Positions 44,522-55,700 of a stretch of DNA of 64,000 bases are shown here, in pieces (the stretch's first letter is position 1; each line of letters begins with the position of its first letter). A model generated the notes under the pieces. That model saw only the letters and a list, made by a program, of their open reading frames with translations, did not search any database and was not told the origin of the DNA. The stretch is from contig NZ_CP073346.1 in NCBI RefSeq assembly GCF_024397895.1, forward strand, positions 372,001 to 436,000, given 5' to 3'. Source of the stretch: Pseudomonas benzenivorans (GTDB taxonomy: Bacteria > Pseudomonadota > Gammaproteobacteria > Pseudomonadales > Pseudomonadaceae). The position numbers and the translations under genes were made by a program.

Positions 44522-44804
44522 AAGCCTCGACCCTGGCTTTAAGTTTCTGGCCTGGACGGAAAGTCACCACACGGCGTGCCGTGATCGGAATTTCCTCTCC
44601 CGTTTTTGGATTACGACCGGGGCGCTGACGCTTATCGCGCAGATCGAAGTTGCCGAACCCCGAGAGCTTGACCTGCTCGTTGAGTTCCAGCGCTTGGCGG
44701 ATCTCTTCGAAGAACAGTTCGACCAACTCCTTGGCTTCCCGTTTATTCAGGCCTAGCTCTTCATACAGACGTTCCGCCATTTCAGCTTTCGTCAGAGCCC
44801 CCAT
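44502..44804 (-). CDS. ihfA: Integration host factor subunit alpha
   Basis: The 100-residue IHF alpha subunit, which pairs with IhfB to bend DNA in replication, recombination and sigma-54 promoters. [20 protein letters not shown] begins it, [23 protein letters not shown] is the DNA-binding arm region with the Pro that intercalates between bases (shown here in two parts: [10 protein letters not shown] and [11 protein letters not shown]), and [15 protein letters not shown] closes the fold. It follows pheT by 3 bases, the usual pheST-ihfA arrangement. Confidence 0.98.
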   Translation of the reverse strand: MGALTKAEMAERLYEELGLNKREAKELVELFFEEIRQALELNEQVKLSGFGNFDLRDKRQRPGRNPKTGEEIPITARRVVTFRPGQKLKARVEAYAGTKS

Positions 44805-44807
44805 ACG

Positions 44808-47186
44808 CTACTTCCTTAACGTGGCGTTGAACCTTTGTTCCAGGGAGGTGAGGATGTTCTGCGTTGTGGTTCCCACCTCGTCATCATTAAGAGTGCGCGA
44901 TGGATGCTGCCAGGTCAAGCCGACGGCAAGGCTTTTTCTATGCGGATCAATACCTTTACCGTGATACACGTCAAATAGCCTGAGGTCGGTCAGCCACTCT
45001 CCGGCGGCCTCCCGTATGGCTGACAACAGCGCTTCGGCCGGCACCTCGCGATCCACCAGCAGCGCAAGGTCGCGGCGTACCTCGGGGAATCGCGACAGCT
45101 CACGGAACGCGGGCAGCCGCCCTTCGATGACTTCGCTCAACAGTAGCTCGAACAGGTAGACCGGCTGATCGAGCCCCAGCGTCTTGGCCAATTCAGGGTG
45201 AATCGCACCGACGAAGCCGACCAGGCGCCCTTCGCGCTCGATGCGCGCAGTTTGCCCCGGATGTAATGCGGGGTGCTCACCCGGCACGAAACTGAAGCAA
45301 TCCGCCGCACCCGCGCTGGCGAGCAGCGCCTCAACATCGGCCTTGACGTCATAGAAGTCGACGCCATCGCGACCGTGCGCCCAGCCTTCTGGCAGGCGAC
45401 TGCCAGCTACGACCCCGGCCAGCATGGCCTCCTGCTTCAAATCCGCCAATTGGCCAACGAAGCGCAGGCCGCTCTCGAACAGGCGCACACGCGACTGCTG
45501 GCGATTGAGGTTGTGCTCCAGCGCCTTGACCAGGCCCGGCCACAGCGACGAACGCATGGCGGCCATGTCAGTGGAGATGGGATTGGCCAACATCAAGGGC
45601 TCAACGCCCGGATTGAACAGCTCGAACTGCTTTGGATCGATGAAGCTGTAGGTGATCGCCTCCTGATAACCGCGCGCCACCAGCAGTCGACGCAGCGCGG
45701 GCAGTTCGACCGCCGCTTCCGTCTTGGCCTGTGGCGCCAGGCGCGCCTGCGGATAACGCACTGGCAAACGGTTGTACCCGTAAAGACGGCCCAGTTCTTC
45801 GATCAGGTCCACTTCCAGGCTGATGTCGAAGCGATGGCTGGGTACTTCAACCCGCCACTGCCCATCGCCGCTGGCGCTAACGCTTAGGCCAAGGGCGCTC
45901 AGCATCCGCTCGACTTCGGCGTCGTCCATCTTCAGCCCAAGCATCTGCTCGATGCGCTCGGCACGCAGAGTAACAGGCGCCACGTTCGGCAGTTGCGCCG
46001 CATCGACCACCTCGATAACCGGCCCCGCCTCACCGCCGACGATCTCCAGCAGCAGAGCGGTCGCCCGCTCCATGGCCTCGCGCGCCAGTTGCCAGTCCAC
46101 GCCACGTTCGAAGCGGTGCGATGAATCGGTATGCAGCCCGTAGGAACGCGCCTTGCCGGCAATCGCAATGGTGTCGAAGAAGGCACTTTCCAGGAACAGA
46201 TCGCGGGTTTTCGCGCTGACCCCGCTGTGCTCACCGCCCATTACGCCGGCGATCGCCAGGGCGCGCTGGTGGTCAGCGATGACCAGGGTATCGGCACGCA
46301 GGCTGACTTCCTGGCCGTCGAGCAGGACCAGCTTCTCGCCCTCCTCGGCCATGCGCACGCGAATACCTTCCTTGATTTCCGCCAGGTCGAAAGCATGCAT
46401 CGGCTGGCCAAGTTCGAGCATCACATAGTTGGTGACGTCGACGGCGGCATCGATGCTGCGCACGTCGGCACGGCGCAGACGCTCGACCATCCACAGCGGC
46501 GTCGGCCGGGACAGGTCGACATTGCGCACTACCCGCCCCAGGTAACGCGGACAGGCCTGGGTGGACAGCACCTCGACTGGGCGCACCTCATCGTGGCTGG
46601 CCGCCACGGCAGCAATCTGCGGACGAGCGACGGGCGCACCGTACAGCGCGCTAACCTCGCGAGCCAAGCCGGCCAACGACAGGCAGTCGCCACGGTTCGG
46701 AGTCAGATCGACTTCGATGCTGGCGTCATCCAGCTCCAGATAGGCGCGGATATCCTGACCCACCGGCGCGTCGCCAGGCAGCTCCATGAGGCCGTCATTA
46801 TCGTCGCTGATCTGCAACTCTGAGGCCGAGCAGAGCATGCCGTTGGACTCGACACCACGCAGCTTGGCTTTCTTGATCTTGAAATCACCCGGCAGCTCGG
46901 CGCCGATCATGGCGAACGGAATCTTCAGGCCAGGGCGCACGTTCGGCGCACCACAAACCACCTGAAAGGTCTCGGCACCGTTGCTGACCTGGCAGACGCG
47001 CAGCTTGTCGGCATCCGGATGCTGCTCGGTGGCCAGCACCTCGCCCACCACGATCCCACTGAAGGCACCAGCGGCCGGCGTTACGCTGTCGACCTCGAGA
47101 CCGGCCATGGAAAGGCGCGCCACCAGTTCATCGCGGGAAACCTGCGGGTTTACCCAGGTGCGCAGCCATTGTTCACTGAATTTCAT
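44808..47186 (-). CDS. pheT: Phenylalanyl-tRNA synthetase beta subunit
   Basis: The 792-residue beta chain of the (alpha-beta)2 enzyme. It shows the EMAP-like tRNA-binding domain early (VVGEVLATEQHPDADKLRVC), the B3/B4 editing region with AVDVTNYVMLELGQPMHAFD, the B5 domain, the inactive synthetase core (VDLIEELGRLYGYNRLPV) and the C-terminal anticodon-binding FDX-ACB domain (FPEVRRDLALLVD, then LFDVYHGKGIDPHRKSLAVG). It is 39 bases downstream of pheS. Confidence 0.98.
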   Translation of the reverse strand: MKFSEQWLRTWVNPQVSRDELVARLSMAGLEVDSVTPAAGAFSGIVVGEVLATEQHPDADKLRVCQVSNGAETFQVVCGAPNVRPGLKIPFAMIGAELPGDFKIKKAKLRGVESNGMLCSASELQISDDNDGLMELPGDAPVGQDIRAYLELDDASIEVDLTPNRGDCLSLAGLAREVSALYGAPVARPQIAAVAASHDEVRPVEVLSTQACPRYLGRVVRNVDLSRPTPLWMVERLRRADVRSIDAAVDVTNYVMLELGQPMHAFDLAEIKEGIRVRMAEEGEKLVLLDGQEVSLRADTLVIADHQRALAIAGVMGGEHSGVSAKTRDLFLESAFFDTIAIAGKARSYGLHTDSSHRFERGVDWQLAREAMERATALLLEIVGGEAGPVIEVVDAAQLPNVAPVTLRAERIEQMLGLKMDDAEVERMLSALGLSVSASGDGQWRVEVPSHRFDISLEVDLIEELGRLYGYNRLPVRYPQARLAPQAKTEAAVELPALRRLLVARGYQEAITYSFIDPKQFELFNPGVEPLMLANPISTDMAAMRSSLWPGLVKALEHNLNRQQSRVRLFESGLRFVGQLADLKQEAMLAGVVAGSRLPEGWAHGRDGVDFYDVKADVEALLASAGAADCFSFVPGEHPALHPGQTARIEREGRLVGFVGAIHPELAKTLGLDQPVYLFELLLSEVIEGRLPAFRELSRFPEVRRDLALLVDREVPAEALLSAIREAAGEWLTDLRLFDVYHGKGIDPHRKSLAVGLTWQHPSRTLNDDEVGTTTQNILTSLEQRFNATLRK

Positions 47187-47225
47187 CCTGCTCTCCTAAA
47201 ACAATTCGGTTACGGTCGTGCGGCT

Positions 47226-48242
<1,017 letters not shown>

Positions 48243-48261
48243 TTACAGACTCCAGATACGA

Positions 48262-48295
48262 AATAGGGGAAGAGCTTGAAGGCTCTTCCCCTATT
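48262..48295 (-). terminator. Hairpin between rplT and pheS (terminator or attenuator)
   Basis: AATAGGGGAAGAGC (48262-48275) and GCTCTTCCCCTATT (48282-48295) form a perfect 14-bp stem with a 6-base loop in the rplT-pheS gap. A second short hairpin (CACCGGG/CCCGGTG) lies at 48309-48326. It probably sets the level of read-through from infC-rpmI-rplT into pheST. No Phe-rich leader peptide was seen. Confidence 0.7.
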
Positions 48296-48337
48296 GGTGA
48301 CGTTTAGCACCGGGCAAGCCCGGTGATTGTCGGGGAC

Positions 48338-48694
48338 TTAAGCCAGTACGGCTTTCGCTTTCTCGACAATCGCAGCAAACGCCGCTTTTTCGTTCACTGC
48401 CAGATCAGCCAGAACCTTACGGTCGATCTCGATGGACGCTTTTTTCAGGCCAGCGATCAGACGGCTGTAGGACAGACCGTTGACACGCGCACCAGCGTTG
48501 ATACGAGCGATCCACAGGGCACGGAACTGACGCTTGCGCTGACGGCGGTCGCGGTAGGCGTACTGGCCTGCCTTGATCACTGCCTGCTTGGCGACGCGGA
48601 ATACGCGCGAACGCGCACCGTAGTAGCCTTTAGCGAGTTTCAGAATTTTTTTGTGACGCTTGCGAGCGATAACGCCGCGCTTTACACGAGCCAT
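48338..48694 (-). CDS. rplT: 50S ribosomal protein L20
   Basis: The 118-residue L20, a basic 23S rRNA-binding protein needed early in 50S assembly. It starts [20 protein letters not shown], with [20 protein letters not shown] and [20 protein letters not shown] as conserved blocks. It lies 28 bases after rpmI. In E. coli L20 represses the rpmI-rplT genes through mRNA binding. Confidence 0.98.
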   Translation of the reverse strand: MARVKRGVIARKRHKKILKLAKGYYGARSRVFRVAKQAVIKAGQYAYRDRRQRKRQFRALWIARINAGARVNGLSYSRLIAGLKKASIEIDRKVLADLAVNEKAAFAAIVEKAKAVLA

Positions 48695-48722
48695 GAGTAA
48701 TTTCCTCTAAATCTTGACCGAA

Positions 48723-48917
48723 TTAACGAACGCGCAGCATGCGCTCCACTTTTGCCACGTCAGACGGGTGCAGCAAGCTGCTACCACGCAGTTGACGCTT
48801 ACGCTTGGTGGACATTTTGGTCAGGATGTGGCTCTTGAAAGCGTGCTTGTGCTTGAAGCCGGAAGCGGTTTTCAAAAAACGCTTCGCTGCACCGCTCTTG
48901 GTTTTCATCTTTGGCAT
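48723..48917 (-). CDS. rpmI: 50S ribosomal protein L35
   Basis: The 64-residue L35: [20 protein letters not shown] at the start and the [16 protein letters not shown] block are diagnostic. It lies 60 bases after infC. Confidence 0.98.
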   Translation of the reverse strand: MPKMKTKSGAAKRFLKTASGFKHKHAFKSHILTKMSTKRKRQLRGSSLLHPSDVAKVERMLRVR

Positions 48918-48977
48918 GTTCGGATACTCCGCATTCAGTTGATAAACATAACCGCAAGGCCTGCCGTGCCCTGGAGG

Positions 48978-49523
48978 TTACTTCTTCTTTTTGGGGGCGA
49001 TGACCATTATCAGCTGGCGTCCTTCCATCTTTGGATGCTGTTCAACCGAGCCGTATTCGGCGAGGTCGTTTTCGACCCGCTTCAACAACTCCATGCCCAG
49101 CTCCTGATGCGCCATCTCACGGCCACGGAATCGCAAGGATACCTTGGCCCTGTCCCCCTCACTAAGGAAACGTACCAGGTTGCGTAGTTTTACCTGGTAA
49201 TCCCCTTCCTCCGTCCCTGGACGAAACTTGATTTCTTTGATCTGGACTTGCTTCTGATTCTTCTTCGCCGCAGCAACCTGCTTCTTCTTTTCGAACAGGT
49301 GCTTGCCGTAGTCCATGATCCGGCAAACCGGAGGCACGGCATCGGCGGAAATTTCCACCAGATCTAGCTTGGCTTCTTCAGCCGCGCTAAGCGCTTCTTC
49401 AATAGAGACGATGCCAATCTGCTCGCCATCCGCGCCAATTAACCGAACCTCGCGTGCCGAGATATTCTCGTTGATCGGGGCTTTCGGTGCAGTTCGTTTA
49501 TCTTGTCTCATTTCACGCTTAAT
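48978..49523 (-). CDS. infC: Translation initiation factor IF-3, ATT start
   Basis: The 181-residue IF-3. It shows [20 protein letters not shown], [26 protein letters not shown] linker region (here [20 protein letters not shown]), and [20 protein letters not shown]. The internal ATG at 49511 would cut off conserved residues. Upstream, GGAG is followed by two ATT codons in frame (49526 and 49523), then AAG CGT GAA ATG. infC genes are known to start with rare codons such as ATT, which underlies autoregulation by IF-3. Either ATT fits; 49523 is chosen for spacing. It lies just after the thrS stop. Confidence 0.93.
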   Translation of the reverse strand: MKREMRQDKRTAPKAPINENISAREVRLIGADGEQIGIVSIEEALSAAEEAKLDLVEISADAVPPVCRIMDYGKHLFEKKKQVAAAKKNQKQVQIKEIKFRPGTEEGDYQVKLRNLVRFLSEGDRAKVSLRFRGREMAHQELGMELLKRVENDLAEYGSVEQHPKMEGRQLIMVIAPKKKK

Positions 49524-49528
49524 AATGA

Positions 49529-51451
49529 TTACTCCAAATCTTGGCGACCACGCCGGGAAACCGCCTGCGCGAGGAAATCAGCGAATTGGGCGACGGGCAT
49601 GGAGCCCAGGTCAGCACCTTCGCGGGTACGCACGGCGACAGTTTGCGTCTCAACCTCCCGATCTCCAATAACCAAGAGATAGGGAACCTTGAGCAAAGTA
49701 TGCTCGCGGATTTTAAAGCCGATTTTTTCGTTTCTCAAGTCAGACTTGGCACGAAAACCGCTTTGAGCCAGAGTTTTTTCGACTTCGAGGGCAAATTCGG
49801 CCTGTTTGTCGGTGATATTCATCACCACCGCCTGAGTCGGCGCCAGCCACGCCGGGAACGCACCTTCGTAGTGCTCGATCAGAATACCGATGAAGCGCTC
49901 GAACGAACCCAGGATGGCACGGTGCAGCATCACCGGATGCTTGCGACTGTTGTCCTCGCTGACGAATTCCGCCCCCAGACGGACCGGCAGGTTGAAATCG
50001 AGCTGCAGGGTACCACACTGCCAGACCCTACCGAGACAGTCTTTCAGCGAGAACTCGATCTTCGGCCCGTAAAAGGCGCCCTCCCCCGGCTGCAGGTCAT
50101 AAGGCAGTCCGGCGCTATCCAGGGCAGCAGCCAGCGCCGCCTCGGCGCGATCCCAGAGCTCGTCGGAGCCCACACGCTTTTCCGGACGAGTCGACAGCTT
50201 GAGCTGGATATCCGAGAAACCGAAGTCGGCGTAGACCGACTGGGTCAGCCTGATGAAGTCCGCCGATTCGGCCTGCATCTGCTCTTCGGTGCAGAAGATG
50301 TGCGCATCGTCCTGCGTGAAGCCACGCACTCGCATGATGCCGTGCAGCGCACCGGACGGCTCGTTGCGGTGACAGGCGCCAAACTCGGCCAGACGCATCG
50401 GCAGCTCGCGGTAGCTCTTCAAGCCCTGATTGAACACCTGCACGTGGCAGGGGCAGTTCATCGGCTTGATCGCGTAATCGCGGCTTTCCGACTCGGTGGT
50501 GAACATGTTCTCGGCGTAGTTGGCCCAGTGCCCGGACTTCTCCCACAGCGAGCGGTCGACCACCTGCGGCGTCTTGATTTCCAGGTAACCGTGCTCGCGC
50601 TGCACCTTACGCATGTACTGCTCGAGCACCTGGTAGAGCGTCCAGCCATTCGGGTGCCAGAACACCATGCCCGGCGCTTCTTCTTGGGTATGGAACAGAT
50701 TCAGGCGCTTGCCGATCTTGCGATGATCGCGCTTCTCGGCTTCCTCGATGCGCTGGATATAGGCCGCCAACTGCTTCTTGTCAGCCCAGGCCGTGCCATA
50801 AACGCGCTGCAGCTGCTCGTTCTTGGCGTCACCGCGCCAATAGGCGCCGGACAACTTGGTCAGCTTGAACGATTTGAGGAAACGGGTATTCGGCACGTGC
50901 GGGCCACGGCACATGTCGACGTATTCTTCGTGGTAGTACAGACCCATGGCCTGCTCGTCCGGCATATCCTCGACCAGGCGCAGCTTGTAATCCTCGTCAC
51001 GCGACTTGAAGACCTCGATGACCTCGGCGCGCGGCGTGACCTTCTTGATGACGTCGTAGTCCTTCTCGATCAGCTGCTGCATGCGCTGCTCGATGGCGGC
51101 CACGTCATCCGGCGTGAAGGGACGCTCGTAGGCGATGTCGTAGTAGAAGCCTTCCTCAATGACCGGACCGATCACCATCTTCGCCGTCGGAAACAGCTGC
51201 TTGACCGCATGACCGATCAAGTGCGCGCAAGAGTGGCGGATGATCTCCAGCCCCTCTTCGTCCTTCGGGGTAATGATCTGCAGGGTCGCGTCAGCGGTGA
51301 TCGGGTCGCACGCATCGACCAGCTTGCCATCGACCTTACCGGCCACGGTGGCCTTGGCCAGACCCGCACCAATGGATTGCGCCACCTCGGCCACGGTGAC
51401 CGGGTGATCGAACGAACGCTGACTGCCGTCGGGAAGAGTAATGATGGGCAT
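49529..51451 (-). CDS. thrS: Threonyl-tRNA synthetase
   Basis: The 640-residue class II synthetase: N-terminal TGS domain ([20 protein letters not shown]), editing domain with [16 protein letters not shown] and [13 protein letters not shown] (zinc-like His/Cys), then the catalytic core with [10 protein letters not shown] (zinc Cys), the [20 protein letters not shown] motif 2 region and [20 protein letters not shown] motif 3. The start at 51451 follows GGAGAGGAGGCGCC; 11 upstream codons are discarded. It heads the thrS-infC-rpmI-rplT transcript. Confidence 0.98.
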   Translation of the reverse strand: MPIITLPDGSQRSFDHPVTVAEVAQSIGAGLAKATVAGKVDGKLVDACDPITADATLQIITPKDEEGLEIIRHSCAHLIGHAVKQLFPTAKMVIGPVIEEGFYYDIAYERPFTPDDVAAIEQRMQQLIEKDYDVIKKVTPRAEVIEVFKSRDEDYKLRLVEDMPDEQAMGLYYHEEYVDMCRGPHVPNTRFLKSFKLTKLSGAYWRGDAKNEQLQRVYGTAWADKKQLAAYIQRIEEAEKRDHRKIGKRLNLFHTQEEAPGMVFWHPNGWTLYQVLEQYMRKVQREHGYLEIKTPQVVDRSLWEKSGHWANYAENMFTTESESRDYAIKPMNCPCHVQVFNQGLKSYRELPMRLAEFGACHRNEPSGALHGIMRVRGFTQDDAHIFCTEEQMQAESADFIRLTQSVYADFGFSDIQLKLSTRPEKRVGSDELWDRAEAALAAALDSAGLPYDLQPGEGAFYGPKIEFSLKDCLGRVWQCGTLQLDFNLPVRLGAEFVSEDNSRKHPVMLHRAILGSFERFIGILIEHYEGAFPAWLAPTQAVVMNITDKQAEFALEVEKTLAQSGFRAKSDLRNEKIGFKIREHTLLKVPYLLVIGDREVETQTVAVRTREGADLGSMPVAQFADFLAQAVSRRGRQDLE

Positions 51452-51650
51452 GGCGCCTCCTCTCCTAGTGGTGACCTCTACCAAAGGCCACGTGGGTTGG
51501 GATGAGCCAGTAAGCGATCCGGCGGTATACCTGCCTTACAGTGACAGGAGCTCTCGAGCCAACCGAAACCGAACCAGAGTCACTGGAGGTCTGTGCATAA
51601 CGGAAAAAGGGATGCTTCCAGAAAGCCTTCTAGCTGGCAAGCCGCCCAAT

Positions 51651-51679
51651 AAAAAAGGGTCGCATCAGCGACCCTTTTT
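51651..51679. terminator. Bidirectional rho-independent terminator
   Basis: AAAAGGGTCGC (51653-51663) and GCGACCCTTTT (51668-51678) form an 11-bp stem with a 4-base loop and A/T runs on both sides. On the minus strand it follows the tRNA-Val-like element by 9 bases, as expected for a tRNA terminator. Confidence 0.85.
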
Positions 51680-51687
51680 ATCGAATT

Positions 51688-51751
51688 TGGCAGGCACAGT
51701 TGGCTTCAAACCAACGCCCCCACCCTGTCAAGGTGACGGCTAGCAGTGCCT
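51688..51751 (-). tRNA. tRNA-Val(GAC)-like element lacking the D-arm (probable pseudo-tRNA)
   Basis: On the minus strand 64 bases fold as acceptor AGGCACT/TGTGCCT (six pairs, one mismatch at the base), an anticodon arm TCACC-TTGACAG-GGTGG with anticodon GAC, a short variable region, T-arm GTTGG-TTTGAAG-CCAAC, then G and an encoded CCA. Between acceptor and anticodon arms only 8 bases remain (GC + TAGCCG), so the D-arm is missing. The T-loop has T for the usual C56 (TTTGAAG). P. aeruginosa, as I recall, has an intact tRNA-Val(GAC) next to thrS. This looks like a decayed or truncated version, although the stems are well kept. Confidence 0.7.
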
Positions 51752-52034
51752 AACCTTCTGATTCCAAAGAGAAAGGGTGTCTCTATGAGCATCACGAAAG
51801 CGCGCACTCTACCATAAAAGAATCAATAACTTAGCATTGTATTTTCGTACAGCAGTCAGGCGATTTAGCCGCCCGCCAAGATCGATTCTTCAGACCGCAT
51901 AGCCCTTGCACACCTGCTCCTTACCATGCCCCCAGGCCGCAGGAGCGGACGCCCACCATCACAATCAAGCCGTACTTCTGCTCATTGGGTTTGGCAGGCG
52001 CCCTTGCTCAAGGCACGGCGCAGGACAGGACCGC

Positions 52035-52664
52035 TTAAGCCTTTACCGCCAGACCGAACTCGGCGCACGCATCCTGCAACCATAGCCAGATGTAGTCGGC
52101 GAAGCTGCGGCGCACCAGCAGCTCCCAGGTGTCTTCGCCGGTGTGGCGGATCACCAGCTGGGATTTGGCGAAGACGGTGCCAACCGCCTTGCCCACCGGG
52201 AAGTTGCGCGGGTGCACGTCGTAGGACGTCGACTTCATCAGCAGCTCGCGGACCTTGGGACCGCTCAGCTCGACAATGGTCTGGCCGCCACTGACGTTGA
52301 CCACCTGGTGGTGGTGCCCGGCCAGGCCGGCACGCAGCTTGCGCTCCACCTCGAACTCGGAGCCACCGGGCACTACCAGCAACCACTCGTCCGGACCGAG
52401 CCACTGCAATGAGGTTTCGTCGCGACTGACCAGGGTCAGCGCGCTCGGCAGCTCTAGACCGAGTGCCTTGTGCACGGCAGCGGAGAACGCGGGATCGTGG
52501 CCGTCGCCGCGCAGGATCAGGTGGCCGAGCAGTTTCTTCTCGCGCAGGGTCACCCCGGCGCTGCTCTTGCCCTTGCGTGCCAGCTCGTCGAGACCGGCGT
52601 GGAACAGCGGGGATTCGGCCTGGCCGGCATCGGGGCGCTGCTTGTAGATGTTGAATGCTGTCAT
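52035..52664 (-). CDS. soxG: Sarcosine oxidase gamma subunit
   Basis: A 209-residue gamma chain of heterotetrameric sarcosine oxidase. SLQWLGPDEWLLVVP, VVNVSGGQTIVELSGPKVRELLMKS and FAKSQLVIRHTGEDTWELLVRRSFADYIW-type segments (the last seen as LLVRRSFADYIWLWL) are characteristic and related to the GcvT fold. It is the last gene of soxB-D-A-G; the gap of 74 bases after soxA contains a hairpin at 52693-52725. Confidence 0.95.
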   Translation of the reverse strand: MTAFNIYKQRPDAGQAESPLFHAGLDELARKGKSSAGVTLREKKLLGHLILRGDGHDPAFSAAVHKALGLELPSALTLVSRDETSLQWLGPDEWLLVVPGGSEFEVERKLRAGLAGHHHQVVNVSGGQTIVELSGPKVRELLMKSTSYDVHPRNFPVGKAVGTVFAKSQLVIRHTGEDTWELLVRRSFADYIWLWLQDACAEFGLAVKA

Positions 52665-52692
52665 CTCGTTAACCTTCGAGGTTGCCTGGTTG

Positions 52693-52725
52693 ACCTCCAG
52701 GGCCAGCTCGCCAGCGCCTGGAGGT
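52693..52725. other. Hairpin between soxA and soxG
   Basis: ACCTCCAGG (52693-52701) and CCTGGAGGT (52717-52725) form a 9-bp stem with a 15-base loop in the soxA-soxG gap. It lacks a T-run and may protect the upstream mRNA. Confidence 0.5.
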
Positions 52726-52738
52726 GAATGCTGAAGCC

Positions 52739-55700
52739 TCAGATGTTCTGCCGTTCGCCCTTCGGGTCTAGGAACACCGCACTGACGATCTCCGCCTCGA
52801 TCACGCTGCCATCGACCAGCGGCGCGAACACCCGCTCGCCCAGGCGCTTGAGACCGCCCTTGACCAGCGCCATGGCGAAGCTATGGCCCATGCAGCTGCT
52901 GAAGTAGCTGGAGGTCACGTGGCCGACCATGCTCATCGGTACCGGCTGCTTCGGGTCAAACACCAGTTGCGCGCCTTCCGGCAACACCTTGCGCGAATCG
53001 AGCGGCTTGAGGCCGACCAGCTGCTTGCGGTCCTCGCGCCGGCAGTCCTCGCGGTTCATGCCGCGCCAGCCGATCCAGGAGAACGGCTTGTTGCGACCGA
53101 CGCACCAGCCCATGTTCAGGTCGTCCGGGGTGACCGAACCGTCGGTGTCCTGACCGATGATGATGAAGCCCTTCTCGGCCCGCAGCACGTGCATGGTCTC
53201 GGTGCCGTAGGGGGTCAGGTTGTACTTCTTGCCCGCCTCGGCGATCTGCTCCAGCACGCCGATGGCGTAGTCGGCCTGGACGTTGACCTCATAGCTCAGC
53301 TCGCCGGTGAAGGAGATGCGGAACACCCGGGCCGGCACACCGCCGACCTTGCCTTCCTTCCAGGTCATGAAGGGGAAGGCGTCCTTGTCCAGGTCGATGT
53401 CGGTGACCTCGGCCAGCAGCTTGCGGCTGTTGGGGCCGGACAGGGTCAGGGTGGCCCAGTGGTCGGTGACCGAGGTGAAGTACACCTTCAGCTCCGGCCA
53501 CTCGGTCTGGTGGTAGATCTCCAGCCATTCCATCACCCGACCGGCGCCGCCGGTGGTGGTGGTCATGACGAAATGGTTGTCGGCCAGGCAGGCGGTGACA
53601 CCGTCGTCGAAGACCATGCCGTCTTCCTTGCACATCAGGCCGTAGCGCGCCTTGCCCACATCCAGTTTGGTCCAGGCGTTGGTATACACACGGTTGAGGA
53701 ACTCGCGCGCATCCGGGCCCTGGATGTCGATCTTGCCCAGGGTCGAGGCATCGAGGATGCCGACGCTGTCGCGCACGGCCTTGCACTCGCGGCCGACTGC
53801 CGCGTGCATGTCCTCGCCCCGCTTGGGGAAATACCAGGGGCGCTTCCACTGGCCGACGTCCTCGAACTCGGCGCCGTTCTTCAGGTGCCAGGCGTGCAGC
53901 GCGGTGTAACGCTTGGGTTCGAACAGCTCGCCACAGTGACGCCCGGCCACGGCGCCGAAGGTCACCGGGGTGTAGTTCGGGCGGAACATGGTGGTGCCCA
54001 TCTCGGGGATGCTGATGCCCATGGAACGGGCGGCGATGGCCAGACCGTTGATGTTGCCCAGCTTGCCCTGGTCGGTGCCGAAGCCCAGCGCCGTGTAGCG
54101 CTTGACGTGCTCGACCGACTCGAAGCCCTCGCGGGTGGCCAGCTCGATGCCGGCCGCGGTGACGTCGTTCTGCAGGTCGACGAACTGCTTCGGCGCCCGT
54201 GCGGTGGACTTCTCATGGGGCACCTGGAACAGCGCCACACTCGCCTCCTCATGCCGCCCGAAGACTTTCGGCAACTCGCCGCCGACCGGCTTGAAGCCGA
54301 CCTCCGCCGCCGCCTTGGCGCCCGCCTCGAAACCGTCGGCCAGGGCGTCGCCGAGGGCGAACACACCGTTGACCGCGCCGGCGCACAGGCGCTGCTGAAA
54401 ACCTTCACCCGGCACGAACGCGAGGATGTCTTCGCGCCACACCGGACGACCGCCGAGGTGCGAGGCCAGGTGCACCACCGGGCTGTAACCACCGGAACTG
54501 GCCACCAGATCGCACTCCAGCCAGTCGCCGGAACTGATGACCTTGTGGGTCTGGGCATCGATTCGTGCCACACGGGCCGCGCTGACGCGCTTGCTGCCAC
54601 GGGCCTCTATGACCGCGCTGCCGGTGATCACCCGCAGCCCCTTGGCACGCGCCTCTTCGACCCAGGCGCCGCGCGGATTGGGTCGGGCATCGGCGATGGC
54701 CACCACCTGCTGGCCGGCCTCCAACCAGTCCAGGGCCACGCGGTAGGCATAGTCGTTGGTCGTCGACAGCACCAGTTTTTTGCCAGGTGCCACGCCATAG
54801 CGGCGCACATAGGTGGACACCGCACCGGCCAGCATGTTGCCCGGCACATCGTTGTTGGCGTACACCAGCGGGCGCTCGTGGGCGCCGGTGGCCAGGACCA
54901 CGCGCTTGGCACGCACGCGGTGCATGCGCTGACGCGTGACTCTTTGTCCAAGCGGGCCCATGGGCGCGACTTCGCCGAGGTGGTCGGTCAGGCGCTGGTG
55001 AATGGTGAGGAAGTTGTGGTCGTGGTAGCCGTTGACCGTGGCACGCGGCAACAGGGTCACTTCCGGCAGGCTCGAAAGCTCGGCCAGGGCCTTGGCCACC
55101 CACTCGGCGGCCGGCTTGCCATCGAGGGTCTCGCGACTGTCGAGCAGGCTGCCACCGAACTCTTCCTGCTCGTCGGCGAGGATCACCCGGGCGCCGCTGC
55201 GGCCGGCGGCCAGGGCCGCGGCCAGGCCGGCGGGGCCGGAGCCGACCACCAGCACGTCGCAGTGCTGGTTCAGGTAGTCGTAGCTGTCCGGGTCGTTTTC
55301 CCGCGGCGCACGGCCGAGGCCGGCGGCCTTGCGGATGTACTTCTCATAGGTCAGCCAGAGGTTCTGCGGGTACATGAAGGTCTTGTAGTAGAACCCCGGC
55401 GGCATCATCTTGCCGCCGACCTTGCCGAGTATCCCCATGAGGTCGGTGTTGACGTTCGGCCAGCCATTGGTGCTGGTCGCCACCAGGCCGCTGTACAGGG
55501 CTTGCTGGGTGGCACGCACGTTGGGGATCTGCGCCGCTTCGGTGGAACCGATCTGCAGCACCGCGTTCGGCTCTTCGGCGCCGGCGGCGACGATGCCGCG
55601 CGGACGCGAGTACTTGAAGCTGCGGCCGACGATGTCGACGCCGTTGGCCAGCAGCGCGGCGGCCAGGGTGTCACCGGCAAAGCCCTGGTAGGTCTCGCCG

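Larger units (their letters stand above)
51452..52034. other. thrS-sox intergenic region
   Basis: This 583-base gap holds the thrS promoter region, a strong terminator at 51651-51679 and a tRNA-Val-like element at 51688-51751, both described separately. The stretch from 51760 to 52034 is AT-rich in part and shows no gene. Confidence 0.7.

Noticed and set aside
49541..51505. A 654-codon open frame on the plus strand opposite thrS
   Set aside because: It mirrors thrS on the other strand. High GC at third positions keeps antisense frames open; the translation is rich in Arg, Gly, His and Gln and has no domain features.
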